Positions 50,101 through 56,420 of a stretch of DNA of 64,000 nucleotides are shown piece after piece (position 1 is the first letter of the stretch; each line of letters begins with the position of its first letter). The notes beneath the pieces were generated by a model. The model saw only the letters and a program-made list of their open reading frames with translations, was not told the DNA's origin and searched no databases. The stretch covers positions 96,202,207 through 96,266,206 of the forward strand of contig CM054116.1 in NCBI GenBank assembly GCA_028673005.1, read 5' to 3'. Source of the DNA: Tanypteryx hageni (Eukaryota; Arthropoda; Insecta; Odonata; Petaluridae). Position numbers and translations under genes: made by a program.

Positions 50101-51055
50101 CCAGGCATCATTAAAGAGTAATATTTGCAATAACTCGTCGAAAATGGAGAAAAGATGTTTACCTGACCAACCACAAATAAATTGTTTTTATTCAGATTAA
50201 TTAGACTTACCACTGAAATTTCCCGTGAGTTTATCAGAAATTACTGCAAGTAAAGTTTCAGCAGAGATGTCATGCCAATTTTTAGTACCTAATATATCCA
50301 AGAGATTTTCAGCAGCAAGATCTAATTCTTTCAATTCCCAGTCATGACCCAGATTTTTTAAAATAATCTGCTGCGACATGTCAAGCATGCCATGAAAAAC
50401 ATTTTTGGCTCCATTAAAAATGGAATCGTAATGTTCCCATAAGGTAAGACCTGAAAACCGTCAAGGTGATCATTATTTTACATTTAAAAGTACCTCACCA
50501 GAGGCTTCGCACGAAAATAATGTTAAATGAATTTCAGATTAACATTAACATAGAAAAGACATCTTAAAATATCAACATGAGAATTTTATCTTTAAAAAAT
50601 AAATTCTTGTCACTAAAGAAGTTTAATAAATACGCATTGAAAAAAGTGCCACAAGTAAAATAGAATATTCCAGATTACATACATTTGAAAGTAACACTTA
50701 TTAACATTTTATAAACAGCAAGATCCTCCGAAACATTTAAATAATTTAAAAAGCGTTTTATTTTTAATAATGTAACTAATGTTTTTCAGACAAATTACTT
50801 GTCAACAACCTAAACATCTAGTGAGGCGTCTAATTACAAACAATAAAGTCTATTTCCCCGATTTCTCTTAATGTACATATATTACTAACTTTTTGGTTTT
50901 CCAATTGATAGCCGACCTTTGCTGACGGAAGAACAAAGTGTGTTTCCAAAACAAAAAGGGCATTTTTCAATTGCGATCAAATCTTCTACTGAGGCTCTCT
51001 TCCATAACTGATATATTGCACAGGATATAGCAACTAAGACCATGTATTTCCACAT
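31917..51055 (-). CDS. DIPK2: DIPK2-family (FAM69/C3orf58-like) kinase-like protein gene, six exons, complete
   Basis: The exons in transcript order are 51055-50890, 50450-50211, 49507-49317, 43244-42932, 35173-35037 and 32114-31917. Every border is GT/AG, and phases agree at all five junctions (1, 1, 0, 1, 0). The product has 414 residues; human DIPK2A has about 430. Residues 1-18 (MWKYMVLVAISCAIYQLW) form a signal anchor, followed by a Cys-rich segment KCPFCFGNTLC. The kinase-like core has EPIILQLFPSQGGWPVPEYLGA in split form, a catalytic-loop-like LADISPDNVAV and a DFG-equivalent FVDLED. The C-terminal part has the hallmark SDHNYYAVC. The family acts in the ER/Golgi secretory pathway and is partly secreted. 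Introns are laden with transposons. Confidence 0.92.
33162..33394. mobile_element. nonautonomous hAT element, 233 bp
   Basis: It begins CAGTGGCGGATACAAGGGG and ends TGGATCCACCCCTG. The flanks are CCATTCAC (33154-33161) and CCATTCAT (33395-33402), a 7 of 8 duplication. The CAGTGGCGGAT start is a frequent hAT end. It sits in the last DIPK2 intron. Confidence 0.8.
33676..33796 (+). repeat. 5'-truncated SINE, family S copy 2
   Basis: It matches only the 3' half of the full SINE at 34131-34428: CTGGGTTTCCCTCCTCC, then GGCTACAATAATCCAAGAGG, then TTGATTAGCC, then a CAAACAAACAAA tail. The 12-base duplication CACCGAAATTGT occurs at 33664-33675 and 33797-33808. Confidence 0.85.
34131..34428 (+). repeat. 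full tRNA-derived SINE, family S copy 1
   Basis: The head at 34131-34200 has the A-box-like TGGAGTGGTTAGAGCATTGG and the B-box-like GAATTCGAATCCC. The body ends with GGCTGTAATAATCCAAGAGG, TTGATTAGCC and a CACACAAACAAACAA tail. A 13-base duplication GCGAGGTCTCCTC lies at 34118-34130 and 34429-34441. It is inserted inside a mariner transposase frame. Confidence 0.88.
34432..34733 (+). pseudogene. mariner transposase C-terminal fragment, inactivated
   Basis: It includes the HDNA and SPDL motifs. The last catalytic Asp is changed to Asn, a TAA interrupts after WLNA at about 34650, and the C-terminal motif continues in another frame. The SINE insertion at 34131 separates it from any 5' portion. 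Confidence 0.8.
35037..35173 (-). CDS. DIPK2: DIPK2 exon 5
   Basis: The acceptor TTTTGCTTGTAG and donor AAT|GTAAGT bound 137 bases. It encodes ERSLWYKTHVSSVFEDCIDG through SHHLSDHNYYAVCN. The Cys-rich spacing and DHNYYAVC are diagnostic for the family. Phase is 1 in and 0 out. Confidence 0.92.
35500..36238. mobile_element. TIR element family B, 739-bp copy
   Basis: The left end CATATTTACCGGAATCCAAG and the right end TTGGATTTGGGTAAATACGG are inverted. TA borders both (35498-35499 and 36239-36240). A shorter relative lies at 59029-59229. The interior carries an array of roughly 20-base units around AATTCATCGC and CGACAAAT at about 35600-35775, with inverted counterparts at 35830-35930. Pogo/Tigger affinity is suggested by the TA duplication. 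Confidence 0.7.
35600..35775. repeat. degenerate ~20-bp tandem array inside a TIR element
   Basis: The variation runs on the theme TCATCGCGAATCAATTC followed by GACAAAT. At least seven diverged units are visible. CpG is unusually common here for the CpG-poor intron. Confidence 0.6.
36808..37140 (+). mobile_element. pogo/Tigger transposon remnant, copy 1
   Basis: A terminal motif CATATTAACCCGAAAGGAAG opens it. Homology to 62110-62345 (reversed) then covers 36900-37135. The translated theme, in mixed frames, gives VDFMNLEEE, KFVSSQRMDGKPV and KIIKLKAHEL, like the CENP-B/Tc5-type helix-turn-helix of pogo-Tigger transposases. It is cut off by the Penelope-like fragment at 37141. Confidence 0.65.
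37141..37725. mobile_element. rearranged Penelope-like element fragment
   Basis: 37147-37488 is the reverse complement of the 3' untranslated region seen forward at 48405-48760; compare CCCAGGTTTCATTGCAATG here with CATTGCAATGAAACCTAGG there. 37489-37725 is a forward piece of the GIY-YIG endonuclease coding region encoding TSLFVKHLIEHGHNSDF, then PRLDILEQLEIIQYVVSKNC. The two halves are joined head to head near the stop codon region. Inverted, partial joins are common in Penelope-like insertions. Confidence 0.75.
37847..38964 (-). mobile_element. hAT transposon remnant with transposase C-terminus
   Basis: The ends CAGTGATGGCTTGTGACC and ...GTGAGCCGCCACTG are inverted hAT termini. The flanks TTTACCAG and CTTAGCAG match at 6 of 8. 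The minus strand encodes VGRSFSCLKRIRNYLRNAIS with PRLLFLANIVIQREL (37916-38134), the hAT C-terminal dimerisation motif. It also encodes VLHYKIMNKILMEINTLFQD (38209-38418). Stops separate the pieces. It resembles ZMYM/TTF-type hAT transposases. Confidence 0.75.
37916..38418 (-). pseudogene. hAT transposase C-terminal remnant
   Basis: Two open segments carry the spacer helix region and the RSFS..KRI+..LR motif typical of hAT dimerisation domains. Internal stops make it nonfunctional. Confidence 0.7.
39642..40457. mobile_element. nonautonomous Tigger/pogo-type element, 816 bp
   Basis: The ends are inverted repeats of about 23 bases: CAGCAGACCCCTGACTTACG at the left and CGTAAGTCGGGGGTCTGCTG at the right, each bordered by TA (39640-39641 and 40458-40459). 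The interior is CpG-rich against the CpG-poor intron, so it looks young. Immediately left (39450-39640) is another Tigger-type fragment with TCGATTAACATTGTTAA and ATTTCCCATAAGAACATG. Confidence 0.8.
42494..42750. mobile_element. small inverted-repeat element with G-rich end
   Basis: CATGGGTGTTCACTGG at the left answers CCAGCGGATGCCCATG at the right. The left end continues into GGGGGGAGGGGAGGGGAGGG and the right has CCCCTCCCTCCCCC, so the arms pair over roughly 40 bases. No frame is supported. Confidence 0.5.
42932..43244 (-). CDS. DIPK2: DIPK2 exon 4 (kinase-like core)
   Basis: The acceptor TTTACATTTCAG and donor G|GTACAA bound 313 bases. It encodes LFPSQGGWPVPEYLGACGRL, then VAEEYCGESL, then FRLYLADISPDNVAV and KFVDLEDSILVEK. 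The segment DISPDN corresponds to the family's catalytic loop and VDLED to its metal-binding position. Whether the enzyme is active cannot be told from sequence alone. Confidence 0.92.
45776..48000 (-). mobile_element. 5'-truncated LINE (Jockey/CR1-like)
   Basis: Read on the minus strand, 47966-47616 encodes the linker before the polymerase (LPWISGEAVLCMRNKRACW). 47293-46715 encodes reverse transcriptase (CYIDLAKALDTVDHRLLHKL, SSVPQGSVLGHLLFNLYIDD, LYTDD). 46451-46023 encodes the C-terminus (FNGCVSPILNYCSPIW). The catalytic YADD reads YTDD, and DFSKAFD reads DLAKALD. Frames are broken. The endonuclease is missing. It abuts a Penelope-like fragment at its right edge, inside DIPK2 intron 3. Confidence 0.85.
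46023..47293 (-). pseudogene. LINE reverse transcriptase, broken
   Basis: The order of motifs is conserved: fingers (NYQLISILPLLSTMFEKIIL), palm (DLAKALDTVDH, PQGSVLGHLLFNLYIDDL, YTDD), thumb (KDLGVIFD in a shifted frame) and the C-terminal tail. Frame changes occur at about 46700 and 46460. Confidence 0.8.
48081..48404 (+). pseudogene. GIY-YIG endonuclease domain of a Penelope-like element
   Basis: Nuclease landmarks visible are GIY (residues 1-3), CxxC (8-11), YIG (15-17), Arg in QTGRKFKERI (about 21-27) and the Glu in LEQFEII. The frame is intact through the stop, but the element lacks its reverse transcriptase and any start, so it cannot be autonomous. Confidence 0.78.
48081..48770 (+). 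mobile_element. Penelope-like element 3' part with GIY-YIG endonuclease
   Basis: Codons 48081-48404 are uninterrupted for 107 residues and start GIYYQGNCGDCTAVYIGQT, containing both GIY and YIG plus the CxxC that Penelope endonucleases carry. Next come GRKFKERIKEHH, SLFAIHLLEHGHNSDF and LDILEQFEII. After the TAA comes a pyrimidine-rich 3' region and the tail motif CATTGCAATGAAACC. The reverse transcriptase part is absent; the element is truncated on the left near the LINE. Confidence 0.82.
49317..49507 (-). CDS. DIPK2: DIPK2 exon 3
   Basis: The acceptor AATGCTTTCAG and donor CAG|GTAAAT bound 191 bases. It encodes PEVKLMLCSKPSEN through NGGIAALLHIWSLINLNPEP and ends IILQ. This precedes the LFP of the next exon exactly as in vertebrate relatives. 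Confidence 0.9.
50211..50450 (-). CDS. DIPK2: DIPK2 exon 2
   Basis: The acceptor CGGTTTTCAG and donor G|GTAAGT bound 240 bases. It encodes LTLWEHYDSIFNGAKNVFHG onward, then a Leu/Glu-rich helical stretch through ENLLDILGTKNWHD and SDKLTGNFS. Phase is 1 in and 1 out. Confidence 0.9.
50890..51055 (-). CDS. DIPK2: DIPK2 exon 1
   Basis: I chose the ATG at 51055 because it starts a hydrophobic signal anchor and no earlier in-frame ATG exists; upstream codons belong to the leader. The exon encodes 55 residues plus one base, including KCPFCFGNTLC and ending near SIGKPK. The donor GTTAGT follows. Confidence 0.85.
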
Positions 51056-53109
51056 AACTGAATCAAATAAAATCCCAACATAGCAGGCTAACGTAAACGA
51101 GTTTAAACGCGTGTACAATATTACTTTACTAATAAAAACATTCAGCACGGTGATACCTCGATTTAAAATATATTTTCAGGTTTTAGAGGTTATTTTAACA
51201 TAAGAGAGCGTCATAATAAATACAAAGAAAATTCATGTTAATAATAACCACGAATAATTTACTTAGGTTGAGCGATTTAAAGGCGTTAGGAAAAATATAC
51301 GGTGCAATGACGATAGCTGTCTAGTATAAACTTATTATAAATGGTGGGTAATTTGAAATACATTACTCTAACAGCCTATTCCTACACATCAAATTTGAAA
51401 ACAATCTAAGTTGCTTGAGATTAATCTGAACCTGTCGGGTGTCGTTGAAATTCATCTTGCGCAAATTGATGTGTTGGTGTTATTATATTTTCGCGCAAAA
51501 ACAATTCCTTATTTTATTACTGTCTTGGGAAATGCTGTTTTAATTGCATTATCTATGACAGTTTCTCTTATGGCAGTAGTAGTATCTGTGTAAATGTAAA
51601 TACAAAAGTATTTTCTTTAGTTAATTCCAAAGGAAAAAGGTCGCTAAAAATTCCGAAAGCACTTATGCTGAAGTTCAGATTTGAATTTCGAATTTACGAA
51701 GGTTATGAAATAGAGAAAATAATGTGCTGTTATAAATATGTGGATAATATAATTCAAAATATAAACTCGAACAAATGTGTCGAAAGATATTTATAGGTTA
51801 TAAAAACACGATTATTTTCTATAAGAAATTAACCTGCGAGTTTCCCATGCACTTTTTTCAACCACAGAAATAATCTTTATTCAAATGATCATCTTTACAG
51901 GAGGAATAAGAGTTAAAGCAACGAGATGTCGTGGCGCCAGCTAAATAAAATTCATATGAATGATTTTGCTTGCATTTGCTTTGGGCGGAAAAGTAGTTGT
52001 ATTAAAGCTGCGTTACTTGTTATACGATCAACGGAGACGCTATGACCATAGCCGTCTTAAGGGAAATTCCACAGGGATCTTGGCCCATGGCCTCAAAATT
52101 TGGAGAGAAGAAATAAAACATTCAAACTTCAGAAATACTTATGAACAGAAAAAAGCCTATTTGGCTTTTTACATTGAGTTTTTAATAATATATAATATGA
52201 AATCGTGAGTTTACCTTATACTTTTTATTTAATATTTTATTTTTTCCAGTATTTATTTAAACCATCTATCCACCCACCTCCTAAATAGCGTAATACTGTA
52301 TATTGTTATTCTCTATGAAATCAGATGATTAGTACCCGTCGCAACATTTCATAAATAATGCAAAAATTTGATAAATAAGACGTGCTCAGCAAATGGGAGA
52401 GGGTTCGCAAAAGTTAGGGCCCATGTCCTTCAAATGCCTTAAGATGTATTTTCTCTTAAGGATGCTAATTATAGGGCTGCTGCTTTTGCAGTGAATTTCT
52501 TCTTGTTGTCTCTTATGTATTAAAAAAGTTACATCAAATAGAAAAATACCTAGGCATGGTGTTTAAAATGTAGCAACTTGGGGATGGAAATAACTTTTTC
52601 AGAACTTAGGGTACACCATGACGGAGATGCACAATAATAAACATGTATTTTACTGCTCTAGGTCTTACTAGCTTACAATTTCATAATAATATTGATCAGT
52701 CCTTAGATCAACTATACTGATGTTGATGTGAAGGTCTGGGCAAGGAATAGTCTGGGTTCTGGTCAGGGTCTGCTTGATGGCAATGTCGACTGCTTACATG
52801 GGCCCCGTGCTTACATAGACACCAGGCTCTCTGAAAATATACTTCTTGTATTGGAAAAAAATATTGAACACTATCATAGTGAGGGAGGTTCCTTTATGAA
52901 AATTTATTATAAAAAACTTTAATGCACGCATACTTATCCTGACTAGCCACCATATTGAATATGTATATCATTCTTATGGCTTTTTTATTTAAAATATTTT
53001 GTTATAATTGAAGGTCCCCAGAAGATAATACTGTATTGCACATATGTATGGATTTCAGCATAGTATAGGCATAATAATGCTTTCTTACGCACTTTTCAGG
53101 TATCTGACT
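51056..53109. other. DIPK2 promoter side and gene-free sequence
   Basis: CpG reappears just upstream of the DIPK2 ATG (for example AAACGCGTG at about 51100), consistent with an unmethylated promoter. A weak inverted pair CGTCTTAAGG (about 52052) and CCTTAAGATG (about 52436) may bound an old DNA element. Short open frames at 51411-51593, 51960-52208 and 52728-52922 have no support. Confidence 0.35.
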
Positions 53110-53114
53110 AGGAA

Positions 53115-53440
53115 ATAGAACTAAGTTTGCATGAAATTCAGATGTGCAACTGCCATGTTAATTTGGAATCAAGGTACAGGCCTAAGAATTTAGTGCCATC
53201 AATATTACAGGGATTTTTTGTTAATCTCAATCAGACTCTCATCAACTGCCTTCCTAAAAGAAAAAATAAATGGCTTGAGTTTTTTCAGTGCTTAGTTTCA
53301 GATAGTTATCCGTACATCAGTCACTCATTTGCTGAATGACTGATTCACTATTGTGTATTAAGGTGAGTTGAGAAGCCACAGAGAGGAGAAAATTCTAATC
53401 ATCAGCATAGAGAAATACATTAACTTCAAAAAGTAGCAGG
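53115..53440 (-). pseudogene. LINE reverse transcriptase fragment, minus orientation
   Basis: The minus strand encodes, with stops and shifts, EVNVFLYADD, then ESVIQQMSD, then DNYLKLSTEKTQAIYF and later TKFLGLYLDSKLTW. These are the YADD palm motif and the following thumb landmarks of a Jockey/R1-like element. It is heavily decayed. Confidence 0.65.
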
Positions 53441-53442
53441 GG

Positions 53443-53505
53443 TACGTAGTAATTCAAGTCATTTAGGGGTATGCAGACGAAAAAGGTTGAAGACCACTGC
53501 TCTAT
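53443..53505. mobile_element. hAT right-end fragment
   Basis: The segment ends AAAAAGGTTGAAGACCACTG, the inverse of the common CAGTGGTTCTCAACCTTTTT hAT start, and contains AGGGGTACG-type motifs. No left end was found. It lies between two LINE pieces of opposite orientation. Confidence 0.5.
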
Positions 53506-53524
53506 ATGATCTTATGTCTCATTT

Positions 53525-53870
53525 CAGTTTATTAGAACAGTCTATTTTGCCATTTTTCATTGCCACGTAACCTATGGTATCCTTCTATGGGGCCATGGTC
53601 CTTGAGTCAAGTCAATTTTTGTATTGCAAAAAAGGCTGTTAGCTTGATTTCTGGTGCATCTCTTATCATTGTAAGCAATTGTTAGCTAAATTCAAAATAT
53701 TAACAGTCTATGGCTCTTATAGTTACATTAATCTTGTATGTGTAAAAATTAATTTGAATTGTTATGCAAGTCGTTCGCAAATACATTCCCTTTTTACTAG
53801 ATATTGTAATAAAATAGAAATTCCACGAGCGAGATTAAAAACTATCTCGAAATTTAAAGAATTTATATTT
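53525..53870 (+). pseudogene. LINE C-terminal fragment, plus orientation
   Basis: The plus strand encodes VTYGILLWGHGP, then VLQKKAVSLISGAS, then LAKFKILTVYGSYSYINLVC and RYCNKIEIPRARLKT. This is the region after the polymerase in Jockey/R1-like elements. Stops interrupt it. The orientation is opposite to the neighbouring polymerase fragment. Confidence 0.65.
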
Positions 53871-54354
53871 TATTTCTAAATAAATTAAAATAAGAGTCAT
53901 AAAACATATTGAATTAAACGGTTGAATTTTGAAATGCTCAAAATCTAACAGGTTCGGTTAAAACTAAAATTGGACTATGACACTTTTTAATAATTAAGCA
54001 TGTACGCAAAAATATTTGATAACTAGAAGCACTTCTTAGAGATACCTCATAAATACATTTTTGATAATATATATATTTTTTCTGCTAATCACAAATGGAA
54101 TGAGAAACAATACTATAAACATAACATGTAGTAATAAGGATAAACACAGTCAGTCAATATCCAGAAAATCGGATCCTGCGCTGGAATTTTTGCATTCACT
54201 TTTTATCAAATGCGGGCTGGAGGTGGACTCCACCAAAATTTCACCAGTCGAATTTCGTCCGAAATTCGTTGACTGAGTATGTTGGGTAACTGATTGCACG
54301 GCGTGATTCTGATTTAGCCGGTTTCGCCGTATGAGGTCGGTATTTGGATGGCAA

Positions 54355-54556
54355 TCATGAAACAGAATTGTGGGGAATGGGCAGATGCTGGGGTGCAGGG
54401 AATGATTGCAAGTTCCTCTGCATAACATGCATAATTTCTATCCTCGCATTTATTTTTTGGCTCTGCGTCATCTGCTTCATCATCGGAAGCACTGAAAGTA
54501 GGAAAAGTTTGTCGTCGTCGGCTTCCGTCTCAGGTTCCCGCATTTTTGGAAGGATT
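54355..54556 (-). CDS. MADF-BESS exon 3 with BESS motif
   Basis: The acceptor AAGCAATTACAG at 54557 gives the phase that keeps ILPKMREPETEADDDKLFLL and the BESS helix in frame, ending at the stop of 54355-54357. A stronger-looking acceptor at 54696 (TAATTTATTCCAG) would lead into another frame that stops at 54530 without BESS. So the use of alternative acceptors, or a second frameshift, must be considered. Confidence 0.65.
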
Positions 54557-56420
54557 CTGTAATTGCTTAGAACGCCGCCCGATTTTTTCACATTGTTTTC
54601 TAATCAGCCGAGAGGATAAATTAGGCCCCGGCGTAATCTCGACCACATCCTCCTTTTCAATATCTTCCTCGAACTCTTCCAATTTGCCGGATGTTCTGGA
54701 ATAAATTAATTAGTTTTTCATACTCTTATGGATACGTATGTGGTATAGGCTCTAGTTAAAAATAAGCCATTGTGTACCTCCTCTCGTGGTAAGTTGGCGT
54801 TAAAAAGGGAAGTAGATCGAAGAAGATATATTTATTCTTCTTACAGTTAGACGCCCCAGATGATTGGCTTCTTTCAATTTTCATCTCTTTCGCAAACCTG
54901 TCCCTTATGTTCTTCCATTTCTTTTGCACTTCCTTGCCTGTAACAACGAAAATTAGGACGGAGGAAGAGAAGGCGCGCCAGTTCAAAATGAAGTGGGGAT
55001 TAACCGATTTTTGGTCGGAATGCACGAGCTACGTACTCTAATGTAGACACCCTGTTGACTATATTTCTATAGCTAAAATTTAATTTGCAAGCTATATAAT
55101 AGTGAATTTAATTTACGGAACAATCTATTGACGTAATGTAACCGGTAGTCCTGCCCAGCTGAAGAGAGCAATGTTGTTCATTAGCGAATTTATAACGACC
55201 AGCAAAATGTGATCTAGCGACTATTTGAAAAAATGATTGGCAATACTGCTAGTGCAGGTTTGGGTAAATTTTAAGTATGATCGTAACAAGGAATCGCGAA
55301 TCGAAAAAACCTGTAAATAACTGTTTTTTGTTCAATTACAACTAAAATTGTTTTAGTAAGTACCATTTAAAATAATTATTGTTAATTAAATAACAAATCT
55401 ACAATGTTTTCCCGGTGGCAATAAAAATATTTGTTCACTAAACGAATTCTTTTAGGGATGTTTGGTAAGGGGTCGCAACTCCATTAACTGCGCGAATGAA
55501 AGGGAGATCGCACATTGAAGTTTGCCCACCCCCGGTCTAGAGCGCCCTCATCGAAGCAGGTCATATTCTTTTAATGAAATATTCCTGTTGTTTTGATGGC
55601 ATGTGGATGTAACAAAGGAATATTTTCGAATATTATGGAGGTAAAAAAGTTTCTCGCCGTACATAGCGCTGAAGTTTTTTTCTGCCGCAATACGAAAACC
55701 TACTCGTAATTTTTCCGATATCTTATAATGTGCCGAAAAAATATTGTCAACATAAATGAAAATGGACCCAAGATGTTTACTCATTATTTAAAATAAAACA
55801 TCCTAAGTATACGGAACGCTCCTAGATATTTAATATAACGCAATAGCGAAAAGATAAACCAATAAAAATAGCAATCATGCGATGGAAACCCTACGGAAAA
55901 ATATCTATCAACGTAACACTTGATTGATGGAATAAAGCGATCCGAAGATCCTATGCAGACAGGCATAAGTTGTAAAGTTGGGGATAATTTTGAAACTCGG
56001 AAAGTCTGCTATGACCGGGTATCGAACCCGGGTCTTCCACTTGCCGGACGGATATTCTACCACTGACTATCGTAGCAGATCAACTTTCTCTCCCAATGGA
56101 TGTCCTCGAAGAAGGTGGGAGGAGTTTTCTTCGATGTATCTCTTTCGAGGACATCCATTGGGGCAGTTTGATACTAGCTTGGCTAGTTCCGTCTCAACCA
56201 AGAAAACATCCGCGTTCAGAAACGAGAAAGTTGATCTGCTACGATAATACCTACTCTCTTTGTCACTTACCAATGTCATTCTGTTCCTTTGAAGAGAGAT
56301 TCCCAATATACATCTCCTTGCACACTTGACTCCAGTCCTTGACTTTTTTCTGTTTTTGTAGTCGTCGCAACTCGCATCCCATTTGGAGACCTCAATAATA
56401 AATTTCTCCGTATCAAACAT
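54355..56420 (-). CDS. MADF-BESS DNA-binding protein gene, three exons, frame broken in exon 1
   Basis: Exons are 56420-56271, 54937-54778 and 54556-54355 (or a longer third exon from 54695). The MADF domain spans exons 1-2: MFDTEKFIIEV, CDDYKNRKK, then in the next frame WSQVCKEMYIGNLSSKEQND, then KEVQKKWKNIRDRFAKEMK and YIFFDLLPFL. The third exon carries the BESS motif FLLSVLPMMKQMTQSQKI. With the exon 1 frame corrected by one base the product would be about 170 residues. MADF-BESS proteins are insect transcription regulators (MADF binds DNA, BESS mediates protein contacts). The A6 run at 56344-56349 lacks one base. This may be a pseudogene or an assembly error. Confidence 0.72.
54778..54937 (-). 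CDS. MADF-BESS exon 2
   Basis: The acceptor CGTTGTTACAG and donor GAG|GTACAC bound 160 bases. It encodes KEVQKKWKNIRDRFAKEMK, a basic loop SSGASNCKKN, then KYIFFDLLPFLTPTYHERR. The KWKNIRDRF and FFDLLPFL elements are the MADF second half. Exit phase is 2. Confidence 0.78.
56003..56078 (-). tRNA. tRNA-like sequence (probably SINE head or tRNA pseudogene)
   Basis: On the minus strand the ends TCTGCTA and TAGCAGA form a perfect 7-bp acceptor stem. The B box GGGTTCGATACCCGG gives a 5-bp T stem. CAGTGGTAGAATAT is an A-box-like D region. The anticodon stem pairs in about 4 of 5 positions around the loop GGCAAGT, nominally anticodon CAA. The D stem does not pair well. The decayed relative at 28651 marks it as a repeat family, so a working tRNA is less likely. 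Confidence 0.45.
56071..56242. repeat. nested hairpin block next to the tRNA-like sequence
   Basis: GTAGCAGATCAACTTTCTC (56072-56090) pairs with its exact inverse at 56224-56242. Inside, CCCAATGGATGTCCTCGAA (56092-56110) pairs exactly with 56144-56162. A third small hairpin ACTAGCTTGGCTAGT lies at about 56172-56187. Together with the tRNA-like head this looks like one composite short retroelement or foldback. Confidence 0.7.
56271..56420 (-). CDS. MADF-BESS exon 1 (contains frameshift)
   Basis: The ATG at 56420 opens MFDTEKFIIEVSKWDASCDD. Past the A6 run at 56344-56349 the MADF sequence continues in another frame as DWSQVCKEMYIGN. The donor G|GTAAGT at 56270 is perfect and leaves one base, matching the two-base entry of exon 2. 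Upstream in-frame codons exist but look noncoding. The 256-codon open frame covering 56067-56837 results from reading through this exon into a SINE-like element. Confidence 0.65.

Noticed and set aside
52044..52450. possible DNA element bounded by CGTCTTAAGG and CCTTAAGATG
   Set aside because: The inverted match is only about ten bases plus a shared GGCCCATG, with no target duplication. Not called as an element.
56003..56078. functional tRNA-Leu(CAA) gene
   Set aside because: The D stem does not pair, and a repeated relative exists at 28651. Better read as a tRNA-derived repeat.
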